From: Cardiobacterium sp. Marseille-Q4385
Lineage (GTDB): Bacteria > Pseudomonadota > Gammaproteobacteria > Cardiobacteriales > Cardiobacteriaceae
Reading direction: 5' to 3'
Assembly: GCF_916618745.1 (NCBI RefSeq)
Contig: NZ_OU745373.1
Span: 1,874,501-1,938,500, forward strand
Length of the DNA stretch: 64,000 nt
Shown: piece after piece, positions 57,201-63,904 of the stretch
Layout of the letters: each line of letters opens with the position of its first letter
Position numbering within the stretch: the stretch's first letter is position 1
Made by a program: the position numbers and the translations under genes
The notes under the pieces: model-generated
The model's database searches: none
Told to the model about the DNA's origin: nothing
The model's input: the letters and a program-made list of their open reading frames with translations, nothing else

Positions 57201-57578
57201 CGCACTGTCTTTGCGCGCGTTATTCATCACGGCGCCTGCCGCGTCTATGTCAAACCGGCTGTAGCGGTTCATCGAGATGCCGGAGGCGTCCGGAGTCTGG
57301 ATGTCGATTTGTGGCAGGCCGTTCGCCGTTTTCAGGATGACTGGACGTTCGTGGGCAGGGGCGCGATCATCTTCGCTAATTACGCTTTCTGCCCAGAGTA
57401 GTTGTGGGCTGAGGCCACAGGCCAGGGCAATACAGGCCGGTAGCAGACGGATGCGGATTCCTAGCGTCCGTCTGCTATGTCCGCCATGGCTTTTGCCCTT
57501 ACCGCGTGCGTATTCCCAGGTAACAATAATTTGTTGCAGGGCTGCGCTGTAGATGGTTTTGTAAATTCCTTTGTTCAT
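48201..57578 (-). CDS. cdiA: CdiA-like two-partner secreted toxin, filamentous hemagglutinin family
   Basis: 3125 residues. The N-terminus has an extended signal peptide (MNKGIYKTIYSAALQQIIV..., cleavage near AWA/AES ~64) and a TPS hemagglutination domain (~65-330, with NRYSRFDIDAAGAVMNN and VIVANPAGLMVNGGF). Long beta-helical FHA repeats (LDNRxGxL, GGxIxS) follow, then the FHA-2/DUF637-type region. VENN lies at 2875-2878 (bases 48945-48956) and marks the pretoxin boundary. The last ~220 residues are A+T-rich and unrelated to the stalk: NAGTFNYYPPGASK, then SVASMHHMDYDVDPWMDFG with a His/Asp cluster. The toxin activity is unknown. CdiB exports it; CdiI lies downstream. Confidence 0.92.
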   Translation of the reverse strand: MNKGIYKTIYSAALQQIIVTWEYARGKGKSHGGHSRRTLGIRIRLLPACIALACGLSPQLLWAESVISEDDRAPAHERPVILKTANGLPQIDIQTPDASGISMNRYSRFDIDAAGAVMNNARKDSATLSGGVVAGNPHLAKGEAALIVNQVRSQDPSHLQGMVEIAGQKADVIVANPAGLMVNGGFINAGKVQYTAGQVTIERGSPVQHSAPNGLIEITPGGLNAQQHDYTTLLARQIKLNGEIQAGAGQVDLITGNNSLGADGSITPKNTDGQHAAPRFAVDSSALGGMYAGRIRLIGTEQGVGVHHAGTLQTESLNIQLPGTLENSGNIRANALDIQLENLQNSGELRHNSNNTLYLRSNAFSNRDTATLQARTAGQDQANKNTPEAPNNADNKNSNAIGRITASGKIDNRGNISSGGNIDLNTRDYQNSGTVAISQITLRDGKFDNRGGTSHFENADIRASNLDNRSGTLNFERAKPIIIQGQLDNHRGSINSTAPLDISAGQISNTGGGNISSATTLSLYARRDIASDGSISAGSSANLKAGQNITNSGLISAGEALTLDAGNNIENSGSLYAGSTLDLNAGNTIDNSGNISGELLNISADSLENRERGTITQRGPYSLNIHTADYDTATSPYNSIRTQKPGAGANSATGTSGGGSAGPEGSLKIRSSFNNRGVFEINNLLSVTASKSFTNHQDSEFARLTLTQGANLDNSHGTLRSQSMRFDAGDINNQHGSLQTNTLHLKSQNLDNRFGRIEVADKAEFNISKQWDNSHGQVKAGTLRIDSIKTSNDGGSISAQNNLHLYNRGHWENGSGQLLAGGDMTLNDGTLDNRGRIQAGGELKYQNFAQLNQQGELYSNNIALHGKTLSNSGTTASAQHITIHSDTTENSGKLSATETLTVNSQNVNNRGELQAGGDIGLQAQSTTNSGRIVSNQNSRISGEKLDNSGLIHAQQQLYLRNRHLKNSGTAAASGETTIDTAELDNNGKLAGKTRITVNTPQFANKGGNIGSDQEVIINTPELDNSQGQIASRGRLTLNVAGNINNSGGVLATEEDWHIKTPQLNNNGGNIHSGKKLHIETPKLDNTGGSIDGSEYHLQSSDINNQGGHLIGRNKLHIETDGEQLNNQGGQIVSQDELRIDGKKTTIDSSGGYIVGNNLNVDVDSVKGGKVESWADLQMRARRIDDLEEVHTGGNMDIQTEERYTFNAPHYSGGWARISGSEVIFTPDAKFEFKENASITSDSFISNEGQIAAYGTLLLKAGTTIENRHRAKIQGGHVAMEAQSLKNFDGATIAAADRIDLAAGEIINEGSARIESVGGLHVGRTLDGNHQATGQADLLRNDNKGEINVVGGDANINAARIENIDSRKFVGNDIINLTEVTFYSNRSRKNEWIPEEYRSQTPRGHHTKYHYLLEESRGAVRNVAPGSISVSGNLTVNADSVNNEGHITAGSIDGTAQNMLNGSLWDGWHTIRAVNGKFGSWFRDDYQLFNNYTPPNIAEPIQISLGHLKIGGNHNGNRYDDGTGGGGIPFPGGNGGSNGGGGNNGTTIVDFIDKNGKTVVYQTINDYQPTLPQDSFYQINPDNIAAPEGIPVNPARGLYTLDPTFARILEKHRPELFKNGELISTPMNPHYDRYSDLNDKGAAYSGTTQGVPYIDFSRSIGDRYYNQELVRNQIARLTGYRYLKGFHDDSSQFNALVDAGERLRAKLQLAPGVALTAEHMKSLSEDVVLMVNKTITLPDGRQIVRQVPQVYAQKRPDDLDTSHPTIGANRIALKGNYHNNAGDIGGRDALKLYYRNIDHSGTYTSNHGDVHASDTYNGSAGTINAGKYFKATAGKQFNFQPKTADRNENAAKDAGKSYHNSHTITAEGQLKRYATGSTVILGEADETNIGTTALDLGDKTSTTLIQGKKTDLGAEFVYEQTLDKKDAGNYDYHYRGEHKGVHTSGDGKLAVIATDGKLTMKAAELDSGKSQVYLYGAKGVDAEAGEIVEHTISARESKQRGFLKRTHTRDYVETEIHQNKAGTITGDTVVVAAGQGDINATGMHIVSDHGTMLHTDKGDINLKAGKNSYRSVEKHSKHKTGLMGSGGWGVFLGSRRQSGETELNIKAPAPTLVGAIDGNIHIQAGGHYDGTGALVHAGREGGPLTKEQWLQMSEAERNRAGNIYFSAESGSLRAARGSQDHEMHSHYKQTGFTANLGGAVVNVAQTALQTMKTLSDGDNARVRTMNTLNNTWANYKGIEALRKALTSTSEKPDSNLINIQISLGGQHSTVHHKAHEDTLLPSQMTGDSGVYVDIKGKGEGSTLDVISSDLAGSAITRLNVEGKKTFAADSVKKTIESSQHSGGGGGGIAIMLGSNGGGLGVIANANIGKGKTNGNSTTYRLSHIGGLQGHTDIGDGKTLINGAQILGKSLEGNTRDLVAISPQGTMDYDSNNFALSGFVLYGAGAALGIDYEKTRVTAHEKTINKESGGRDAITSVSSNNARINAWKKDVQQNDAVANAQQDTLGGQSGFFAGDDGFRIKNSGTATLEGATFVSTAKAEAEGKNHFSTDRLIRKDLENHSEYKGKSVALGLSAVLSGDKNNGTSQQIQWLGENFSPINVGESGMSSRFGYDRTNKNDRGTTYASINTANITINDAAGQQALTGESVADTIRNANRGMTLATAKEQSGAADAHFDAAKVENSVRTNAQVMKTFTGTVQDVKGDLRKWAEENRRESIYQRDPEKRAAQLQRAEQQEQLAVAVDMLGGALTPANSVAGSIANTLAPAITHKIGQEIKKRGLEGTPEHIALHAVMAGARTALNGGSTGEVLASAAITGTAEYSTPQLAKLLYGKNIDQLTVAEKSALGQTIGALTTGAGAMTGGNSATTYNAGKTAQNAVENNWLTPEENARRKELQSFIDKTIEEMSSENFSYNRKLPSDEYLKAYKELRDLDELSGKRDHEFNQAYDNCRNNANCEQFYYLHVTLRDKLNEPGIEQFKRDRKNGKLEDNWKLEPNDRNAFHNFSDDGTTVPPKELYPNAKYSHKNGQYEVIVNKDTGEIVSLPSNAGTFNYYPPGASKVSVASMHHMDYDVDPWMDFGSGRGDNTTYDSRRNNSGGLKYIFGEFGDPNYKAIDEFQRIDKEKTRNGKD

Positions 57579-57655
57579 GGTTGTCCTCTGTGTTCAGGTG
57601 GTGCGGGCAAGGCCCGTGGTTGTTGTGCTTGATGGCGGTTATTCAGGCTTCGTCA

Positions 57656-59395
57656 TTACCAGTGGTAGCCGGCGCTGAAGCCAAGTACGAAGCGGTCGGT
57701 TTTTTTCCAGTCTCGTGATTTGAGAATCGGGGTACCGATAAAGGCGTCGTATTGCCAGCTCCCGTGGTAATTCACCGCGCCGCGTACGCCCAGTGCCGTA
57801 CCCATAATGGTTTTGTCTTGCAACCAGGCGGTGTTCTTACCCCATACTTGCCCTATGTCCGCCCCCAGGTAGAGCTGGTGGTTTGGTTGGTAGGCCCAAT
57901 TCAGGGTGTTGCGCCAGTACCAGCCGCTATCGCCGGAAAGGCTGTTGTTCTCGCTGAAGCCGCGTACGCTGTTGCGCCCACCCAAGGTCAACAGATCCAG
58001 GGAGATGAGGCGCCTGTCGCTGTATTGCAGGTGCAGGTCGTTCTGCCAGCTCCAGTTGCGGTTTTTATCCAGCTGAACATGCCAGCTGGAATCCAGCGTC
58101 CAGATGCCCGCTTTGGCATTGCCTTCGTTAAAGCCTTCCTCCGGTACAGGGTCGGCACCAAGCATCCGCGTTCCTTTTTTGTAATGGATAGCGCCCTGAA
58201 AGACGGCTTGTGGGAAGAGGATGCTCTGCCGTAGGCCCAGCTGCCAGCCAGCCGTGCGTCTTTTTTGCACGTCAATTTCTGCACTGCCGATGTAGTTGCG
58301 GTTTTCTCGCCACCACAAGCCGGCATCAAGCGTGGTCTTCTTGTTCTGATCGCGATAAATGGTATTGCTGATGTCGGCGGCAAATTTCTGGTTGTTGCCC
58401 TTGTAGTGGTAAACGCGGGCATAGCCGGGGATGACTTGGTCGTAGTGGTAACGGCTCGCACTCAGACCTAGCTGCCAGTCACGGTAGGGGATCGTGTAGT
58501 TGAGGTAGTAGTTATCCGTAGAGGTTTTGTGCCGCTTACCCTCGCGGTCGCGCAAGCGTGTACCCGGTTTGAGGGTACGGGTGTAGCTCGCATAAAAACT
58601 GTCACTAAAGTTCAGCGGGTTGTCCACCGCAATACTGGCGGTTGCCAGGTATTTGCCCAACGCGTTGCTGCCGCTGTCATCAATGAGGAAACTAAACTGG
58701 TAGGGGCGTCCGGTCTTCGTCCAATGCACGATTAGCTCGCTCTCACCTTCACGTGCCGCCGGCGCAATGTCAATGTTGGCGTCCAGACCGCTGAGACGGC
58801 GCACGTTATCTAGTGCTTGCTCTAGTTCACGTAGGTTGAGCACTCGTCCGCGCAGGTGAGTAAAGGTTTTTGGTGTCCGCTGTACGCCGTTTTTCTCCTC
58901 GCGGATGGCCGTTATTTTTCCCGGTAGTACGGCAAGTTGCAGGATGTCCTGCTGTGCGCCTTGTGTCTGCAAGACAACGCGTGTTGTCACCCAACCGTCG
59001 GCAATCAACTGGTTTTGCGCCGCTTTGATGATGTCCATCACTTCCCCGGCGCGGATGCAGCCTTGTGCTTTGCCGTAAGTGTTTGATCCTCTCGCTTGCA
59101 GATGCTGGGTGTTCACAGCCCGTTCCAAATAGCGGTAAAAAGCACGACTGGGCGCTTGCAGCGTGAGGTTCTTATAGCTGGTGCAGGCTTCACGTGCTTC
59201 TTGCGATAGCGGCGTTTCCTCAGCAGTGGGGGCAGAGAAGTCAAGAGTGGAAAAATCTTGCGGTGTCACGCTTTGGTTGAGGCGCTGCTGTCGTGCCTCG
59301 GCACGGCGGTAGATCAGGTCGGGGTCAACGGGAGCGGTTTGTTGTGCCGTGGCAGAAATAGCACCCAGCAGCAAGAAACAGGGGAGGTAGCGCAT
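57656..59395 (-). CDS. cdiB: two-partner secretion outer membrane transporter CdiB (TpsB/ShlB family)
   Basis: 579 residues from ATG 59395 (MRYLPCFLLLGAISATAQ, signal peptide; GGAAGG just upstream). POTRA domains follow (residues ~75-220: CIRAGEVMDIIKAAQN, GRVLNLRELEQALDNVRRL) and then a 16-strand barrel with IDDSGSNALGKYLATASIAV, the conserved LGGRNSVRGFSEN motif and a terminal ..FVLGFSAGYHW. The last aromatic residue suits BAM recognition. It exports CdiA. An in-frame start 40 codons upstream covers the promoter region and is rejected. Confidence 0.93.
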   Translation of the reverse strand: MRYLPCFLLLGAISATAQQTAPVDPDLIYRRAEARQQRLNQSVTPQDFSTLDFSAPTAEETPLSQEAREACTSYKNLTLQAPSRAFYRYLERAVNTQHLQARGSNTYGKAQGCIRAGEVMDIIKAAQNQLIADGWVTTRVVLQTQGAQQDILQLAVLPGKITAIREEKNGVQRTPKTFTHLRGRVLNLRELEQALDNVRRLSGLDANIDIAPAAREGESELIVHWTKTGRPYQFSFLIDDSGSNALGKYLATASIAVDNPLNFSDSFYASYTRTLKPGTRLRDREGKRHKTSTDNYYLNYTIPYRDWQLGLSASRYHYDQVIPGYARVYHYKGNNQKFAADISNTIYRDQNKKTTLDAGLWWRENRNYIGSAEIDVQKRRTAGWQLGLRQSILFPQAVFQGAIHYKKGTRMLGADPVPEEGFNEGNAKAGIWTLDSSWHVQLDKNRNWSWQNDLHLQYSDRRLISLDLLTLGGRNSVRGFSENNSLSGDSGWYWRNTLNWAYQPNHQLYLGADIGQVWGKNTAWLQDKTIMGTALGVRGAVNYHGSWQYDAFIGTPILKSRDWKKTDRFVLGFSAGYHW

Positions 59396-59439
59396 AGGCC
59401 TTCCTTGGATGATGTTCCATCCGTGGTTTGATTGTACGC

Positions 59440-59454
59440 ACGGTATTATACCGT
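59440..59454 (-). promoter_or_regulatory. cdiBA promoter with palindromic operator-like site
   Basis: The minus-strand -10 TATAAT (plus strand 59445-59450) lies inside the perfect palindrome ACGGTATTATACCGT, about 45 bases before cdiB. A weak TTTTCA-type -35 is 16 bases upstream. A repressor could bind this site. Confidence 0.5.
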
Positions 59455-59515
59455 TTTGAACACCCTTGAAAAAATAGGCGATGCCCTGACAAGGGATGCA
59501 CAATGAATTTGTCAA

Positions 59516-59880
59516 TGGCTTTAGACGGGAAACCCGAGGGAATTTTCCTTGAGTTCAGAGAACGTCCAATACCAAAGAACAATAGGTGGAGAAAGAGGGG
59601 AGGGGAGCTTGATAGAAAGAGAAAGCCCCAGTGCCGCTCTGGGTTCTACCGGGCCTTCCACATCACCCGATGCGGGGGTTCCTCGGCCCAGGCGGCACTG
59701 GAAGCATTAAACAAACTACGCCAGCGGCTTTGTTCCGTCAAGTTGGGGAAGCGGGGTGGATGACATTCTGAAGCTGGTGAGCGTGGCAGTGGGGAAACAT
59801 TAACAGCCCAAGCGGTAAACATTACGGTTCATCTTGCGGGGAAGAGCAGGGGGTGATGTAAAAGTGGGCAAAAATCAAAA
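59516..59880. other. intergenic region beyond cdiB
   Basis: No gene recognised. Frames present show no domain or good ribosome site. Bases 59812-59826 include a weak AAGCGGTAAACATTA copy of the dispersed repeat. Confidence 0.4.
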
Positions 59881-59886
59881 AACAGC

Positions 59887-60070
59887 GGGAACCACGGGAA
59901 CCGCATTGTTTTTTAAAGGAATAGGGTGGGAACGTTGCTGGGAACCTAGCGGGAACCTGCTGGGTGTCATCCGTTTGATCTATATCAAAGTTCCCATCGG
60001 GTTCCCGTTAGATTCCCGTTATGGTTCCCGTTGTGCTGGTAATAAAATCAATGGGGTTCCCGTGGTTCCC
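59887..60070. repeat. GGGAACC array, two opposed half-arrays
   Basis: Five GGGAAC sites on the plus strand (near 59887, 59896, 59928, 59939, 59951) are followed, after a ~35-base centre, by five GTTCCC sites (near 59990, 60001, 60024, 60055, 60064), plus one ATTCCC variant. Consensus CGGGAACC. It resembles an iteron array or a multimeric binding site of an integrative element. Confidence 0.7.
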
Positions 60071-60251
60071 GCTATCTTTGCCGTTCTCGCATCAGGCGTG
60101 CGAGTGCGTGATGCGATCCTTTCTGACTTCTTGCCGTTACCGATTGCCCATATTTTATCCATGTTGACCCGTTTTCCCGGGCAGATTTTGGGGGCATCCT
60201 GCGATTCTTAGAACGTGTTCATTATCTCAGCCTCTGCTGTAAACTATCGGT

Positions 60252-60560
60252 ATGAACAGAAAAACCTACCCAAGCGATATCAGTCGCGAGCAATTTGCGC
60301 CTTTCCTCCCCCTGCTGGAAAGTGCCCGTAAACGCACAGCGCCACGTCAGGTGGACTTGTACGATGTCTTTTGTGCCATTCTCTACCTGCAACGCACTGG
60401 CTGCTCCTGGCGCGCTTTGCCGGGCGATTTCCCCAAATGGCGCACCGTGCATTCCTACTTCCAGAGATGGACTGAGCCACGCGAGAGTGGCATCAGCATC
60501 CTTGAGGAAGCATTAAAAAAATCAGGTAGTTGCGGAGCGCCGCAAGCAGGGGCATCATGA
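60252..60560 (+). CDS. IS427-type transposase N-terminal part (orfA)
   Basis: 102 residues, DUF4096-like N-terminal domain (YPSDISREQFAPFLPLLE, GCSWRALPGDFPKWRTVHSYFQRW). It ends after an A7 run at 60515-60521, where slippage joins it to the catalytic frame. Confidence 0.82.
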   Translation: MNRKTYPSDISREQFAPFLPLLESARKRTAPRQVDLYDVFCAILYLQRTGCSWRALPGDFPKWRTVHSYFQRWTEPRESGISILEEALKKSGSCGAPQAGAS

Positions 60561-61044
60561 AGCAACCACTTTCCTGATTATTGATGCGCAGAGTGTGAAG
60601 AACACGGATACGGCCATGGAAAAAGGCTACGATGCGGGCAAGAAGGTTAGCGGTATCAAGCGGCATATAGCGGTTGACACGCAGGGTTTGCCGCATGCCC
60701 TTGCGGTAACGACGGCGGATGTTACGGATAGAAAAGGTTGTCTTTTGGCACTAAAACGCGAGCTGGATAATCTTGGTGCGGTACAAAAAATCCTTGCTGA
60801 CGGTGGTTACACGGGTAAGGCATTTGCTTCGTCGGTACAGGAGTTGATTGGTGCGGAAGTAGAGATTGCCAAACGAAACGAATTGCACCGTTTTGCAGTA
60901 TTGCCGAAGCGATGGGTAGTCGAGCGCAGCTTTTCCTGGTTGGAAAAGAACAGGCGGCTTTGGAAAAACTGCGAGCGTAAGTTGAGTACCAGTCTGCAAA
61001 TGGTAGCTTTGGCTTTCTTGGGAGTCCTGCTACGAAGACTATGA
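60517..61044 (+). CDS. IS427-type transposase catalytic part (orfB)
   Basis: Frame open from the A7 run: KNQVVAERRKQGHHEATTF, then LIIDAQSVKNTDTAMEKGYD, ILADGGYTGK and WVVERSFSWLEKNRRLWKN, giving the DDE acids. The product is a fusion with orfA through a shift on the A tract (+1 or -2). The ATG-like start at 60595 is internal to the conserved D motif region and not the real start. Confidence 0.82.
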   Translation, partial: KNQVVAERRKQGHHEATTFLIIDAQSVKNTDTAMEKGYDAGKKVSGIKRHIAVDTQGLPHALAVTTADVTDRKGCLLALKRELDNLGAVQKILADGGYTGKAFASSVQELIGAEVEIAKRNELHRFAVLPKRWVVERSFSWLEKNRRLWKNCERKLSTSLQMVALAFLGVLLRRL

Positions 61045-61142
61045 ACACGCTCTTAATGCTGTCGACCAAGCAGGGGCAATGCTTCTTCCCTGACCTTCCC
61101 GCTCGGCTATACCCACCGCTGCCATCGCTATCACCACCGCAT

Positions 61143-61168
61143 AAAAAACCGCCCGAAGGCGGCTTTTT
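61143..61168 (-). terminator. terminator of the DUF927 gene
   Basis: AAAAAACCGCC-cgaa-GGCGGCTTTTT; on the minus strand a GGCGGTTTTTT end lies just after the DUF927 stop. Confidence 0.8.
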
Positions 61169-61185
61169 CGGCGTTTTTGGCGGGG

Positions 61186-62799
61186 TCAGGTGTCCTCCCC
61201 TTCCTCCGGCGCTTCGTCGCCTTCTGTGGGCGGCTGGGCGCCTTTGAAGCGGTAAACGCGCAATAAATTGCCCCTGACCTTGCGGCGGTGCTGCCAGCGG
61301 CGGTCACCATGGCGGCTGCCTGCCGGGCGCAGCAGCCAGCCCATTTTGTCGCCGAGGATGTCGCAGGCATCGGCGATGCGTTCTTTGTCGCCGTCGCAGA
61401 AGTGGGCGACGAAGACGGCGGGCAGCACGTCGTACAGTGCACCGTCTGCCTCGTCCCAGACGTAGCCCGCCCAGTCGTTGGGATAGAACATTTGCCCCTC
61501 GCTCAGGCGCACGAAGCGCGGCAACAACAGGGGAAAGCGTTCTGCCGCTTCGCGTATCCGCGCTTCTTCGTAGCTGCCCCGGGGTTGCAAGGCGTACCAG
61601 TCGGCGAAAGCTTGCATGACGCCTTCGCGCGCGGCTGCGGCACTGATGCCGCTGATGCCCCACTCACTCGCCTGCATCAACGCGGCGGCGCAGAGGGCGA
61701 AGAGACGCGCGCTACGTCCCTGTTGCGCGGTCATGGGGTGACGGTCGTGTGCCTCTCCCAAAAACGCCGTGTACAGCGTTTTCAGCCGTTTTTCCGCCTG
61801 GGTAGTGTCCTCCATCAGCTTTTGGATAAAAAGCCGCCCTGCGCAGCCGTAGGTGGTTATGACGGCATGGTTGAGGTGGTCGGTGAAAGCGCGGAAGTCA
61901 GGGAAGCCGTGTTTGTCCTCCAACCGGTGCGGGATGGACGGGCAGCGCACCATCTGTCCGGCCATCATCTGCCGCCCCTGTTTGCCGAAGTGGGCTTGCA
62001 GGCTGGTTTCACCGCTGGAGATGGCCAGCACGCGGAAGCGCAACTCCGGGCGATTGCCGCCTTCTTTCGCCCCTTGCAGGCGGGCGCGTCCGTTGGCAAT
62101 GGCGTAGGCGCAGGTTTCTACGGCCTGTTTGCTGTCTTCGCCGATTTCATCGAGGGAGAGCAGGCCGTCGTTGCGCGCGGCGGCGGCGTTGGTCAGAGCA
62201 TAGCCGGTGGCGTTCCAGCTATGGCCGGCGTCGCGGCCGTGTCCCCACACCGATAGCGCCACGCGTTGCAGGGTGCTTTTGCCACTCGATGACGGGCCGT
62301 AGAGGTGCAGGATGCCGCCTTCCAGTCCGAAACGTTGCAACAGCGGGGCGGCAAAGGCGGCGCCCAGCATCAGGCACATGCGGCTGTTGCCGGCGGCGTA
62401 ACGGCCGATGCTATCGCGCCATTCGGCAAGAGTACCGAGCGGGGTAAAGGCGTCATGACGCGGTGTGGGTTGCTGGAAGAGAATATTGTTCGCGCTACCG
62501 AGGGTGTCGCCGTTGGGCAGGATGTAGCCGTGTCCGTGCCAACCGGCGGTATCGGTCAGTGTCCAGCGTTGCGGCAGAGGTTGGGCTTGCAGGTAGTCGG
62601 CCAGGCGTTCCTGCTGGCGGCGGGAAGTCGGAATGCGGCGCATGATGCGCCAGCCGTTGCGTTCACCCACTTCCGCCCAGGGTAAGGCAAAGTGCTGACC
62701 GTTGTGCTTGAGGATGTAGTGCGGTTCGCCGTTGTCATCGTAGGCATCGCCAACCACCTCGAAGGCATCGCTGATGCGTTGTGGCTCGCCAATTGCCAT
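61186..62799 (-). CDS. DUF927 domain helicase/primase-like protein of an integrative element
   Basis: 537 residues. The DUF927 region has Walker A GPSSSGKST near residue 175, Walker B GLLSLDEIGE near 213 and the flanking ISSGETSLQAHFGKQGRQMMAGQ sensor-type stretch (here split for length: ISSGETSLQ, GRQMMAGQ). Such proteins are found in P4-like satellites and prophages, where they support replication. The frame begins MAIGEPQRISDAF, but another frame just upstream starting at 62848 encodes MSDPRFICRDGGLWFDNG, which looks like the missing beginning; a one-base slip near 62800 is suspected. Oppositely placed from the IS that lies 134 bases away. Confidence 0.78.
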   Translation of the reverse strand: MAIGEPQRISDAFEVVGDAYDDNGEPHYILKHNGQHFALPWAEVGERNGWRIMRRIPTSRRQQERLADYLQAQPLPQRWTLTDTAGWHGHGYILPNGDTLGSANNILFQQPTPRHDAFTPLGTLAEWRDSIGRYAAGNSRMCLMLGAAFAAPLLQRFGLEGGILHLYGPSSSGKSTLQRVALSVWGHGRDAGHSWNATGYALTNAAAARNDGLLSLDEIGEDSKQAVETCAYAIANGRARLQGAKEGGNRPELRFRVLAISSGETSLQAHFGKQGRQMMAGQMVRCPSIPHRLEDKHGFPDFRAFTDHLNHAVITTYGCAGRLFIQKLMEDTTQAEKRLKTLYTAFLGEAHDRHPMTAQQGRSARLFALCAAALMQASEWGISGISAAAAREGVMQAFADWYALQPRGSYEEARIREAAERFPLLLPRFVRLSEGQMFYPNDWAGYVWDEADGALYDVLPAVFVAHFCDGDKERIADACDILGDKMGWLLRPAGSRHGDRRWQHRRKVRGNLLRVYRFKGAQPPTEGDEAPEEGEDT

Positions 62800-62844
62800 T
62801 GTCGAACCACAAACCGCCGTCGCGGCAGATGAAGCGGGGATCGC

Positions 62845-62946
62845 TCATGCGGTACCGCCCGCCATTTGGCAGCAAGCGTTGCTTGCGAGAGGTACGCAGA
62901 CACTAGCGACGGCATTGCTGCGCGGCAGGGGAAAATGGCACGACAT
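62845..62946 (-). CDS. small ORF upstream of the DUF927 gene
   Basis: 33 residues (MSCHFPLPRSNAVASV...), Ala/Cys-rich, no family. A strong AAGGAGACTGTC ribosome site precedes the ATG at 62946. Its stop overlaps the ATG at 62848 of the probable true DUF927 start (ATGA). A leader or coupled peptide is likely. Confidence 0.45.
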   Translation of the reverse strand: MSCHFPLPRSNAVASVCVPLASNACCQMAGGTA

Positions 62947-63117
62947 GACAGTCTCCTTGCTGATTTCAGAATAACCATTGCCATTGCGGCGAACCCAAAA
63001 GGGCGACGGTGTACAGGGAATTTGCATTACCGCTCAACAAGAAAATAGCGTTACCACGCATACCGCCATAAAAACGGGCGCAAGAATAGGGCATTAAAAG
63101 AGCGCACATAGCACTCA

Positions 63118-63312
63118 TTACGCTTGTTGAAATTCGGGCTGCACAATTCGATTGCCGTTTCTTACGGCAACGATATTAAATGACACAATCACGATAGCCA
63201 TGGCAATAATCAAGGGGAAAACATTTATAGTTAAATATCTAAAAAATCGTAACGGCGTTGCGCCGCCTTGCCGTACTACTTGTACTGTCTGCGGCGGCGC
63301 GCCTTGTTGCAC
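63118..63312 (-). CDS. small single-span membrane protein, tentative
   Basis: 64 residues with a GTG start: a polar N-terminus, one hydrophobic helix (YLTINVFPLIIAMAIVIVSF) and a charged tail. No ribosome site is clear. It sits between the AlpA-like regulator and the DUF927 unit, where small accessory genes are common in satellites. May not be real. Confidence 0.38.
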   Translation of the reverse strand: MQQGAPPQTVQVVRQGGATPLRFFRYLTINVFPLIIAMAIVIVSFNIVAVRNGNRIVQPEFQQA

Positions 63313-63344
63313 TTTTTTATCTATTCAACTATATCCTTAATGAA

Positions 63345-63614
63345 TTAACCGGAATGGCCTTGTGCGGTAATAGCAGCAATCCATGCTTGAATATCGCGGC
63401 TGTTCCAGGCAATCCGTCGGCTGCCAATACGGATGGGTTTGGGGAAACTCGCATCGTAATAGGGACTATCCGGATTACACCGATGCCAAATTGTGGTGCG
63501 CTTCAAGCCCACTATTGCGCTGACTTCATCAACGCGTAACAGGCGCGCTTCACTGTCCTGTGTTGCAAAAGAGGGAGATGGGGGTTCGTTCATGACAGCT
63601 TCGCTTTCCTTCAT
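63345..63614 (-). CDS. AlpA family excisionase/transcriptional regulator
   Basis: 89 residues, or 82 from the ATG at 63593. A MerR-like winged helix-turn-helix: LLRVDEVSAIVGLKRTTIWH, then FPKPIRIGSRRIAWNSRDIQ and WIAAITAQ. This is the AlpA/Cox-like pattern used by P4-type and other integrative elements to control excision and integrase expression. No integrase gene is seen in the window, so it may lie beyond the right edge. Confidence 0.85.
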   Translation of the reverse strand: MKESEAVMNEPPSPSFATQDSEARLLRVDEVSAIVGLKRTTIWHRCNPDSPYYDASFPKPIRIGSRRIAWNSRDIQAWIAAITAQGHSG

Positions 63615-63661
63615 GGCTTCTTCTCGCTGGTTTGGAGGTCAGCGCATCATAGCGGGGTTGC

Positions 63662-63680
63662 AAAGGGGCGTCGCCCCTTT
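63662..63680. repeat. perfect inverted repeat upstream of the AlpA-like gene
   Basis: AAAGGGGCG-t-CGCCCCTTT, nine-base stem, 48 bases before the AlpA start. A regulator binding site is possible. Confidence 0.5.
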
Positions 63681-63904
63681 GGCACGAACGGTTGGGGCAA
63701 ATCGTCAGATTTGTAAACAACCGCCATCGTGCCTGTCAAAAAACGGTAAATCGGTAATGGCTTGAAAAAGCAGACTTCGAACGCTATTGAAAGAAACAAA
63801 TAATATAGAATTACCATTTATTCAGAATGGTCAGAAATGGTTTAATTGAACCAATGGCAGCGAAGAATTATTAGCAGAATGGATATAGGGATTGGCACGA
63901 AAGT

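Larger units (their letters stand above)
60211..61052 (+). mobile_element. IS5-family insertion sequence, IS427-like
   Basis: 842 bp with terminal repeats GAACGTGTTCAT (left) and GAGCGTGTTCAT (right, inverted). It is flanked by TTA on both sides (60208-60210 and 61053-61055), matching the TNA duplication of this group. It contains the two transposase frames described next. The same 12-base terminal sequence occurs by identity inside cdiA and at the edge of the cdiA duplicate at 40.16 kb. Confidence 0.85.

Noticed and set aside
59503..59763. 86-codon plus-strand frame upstream of the GGGAAC array
   Set aside because: No ribosome site, no domain, biased composition.
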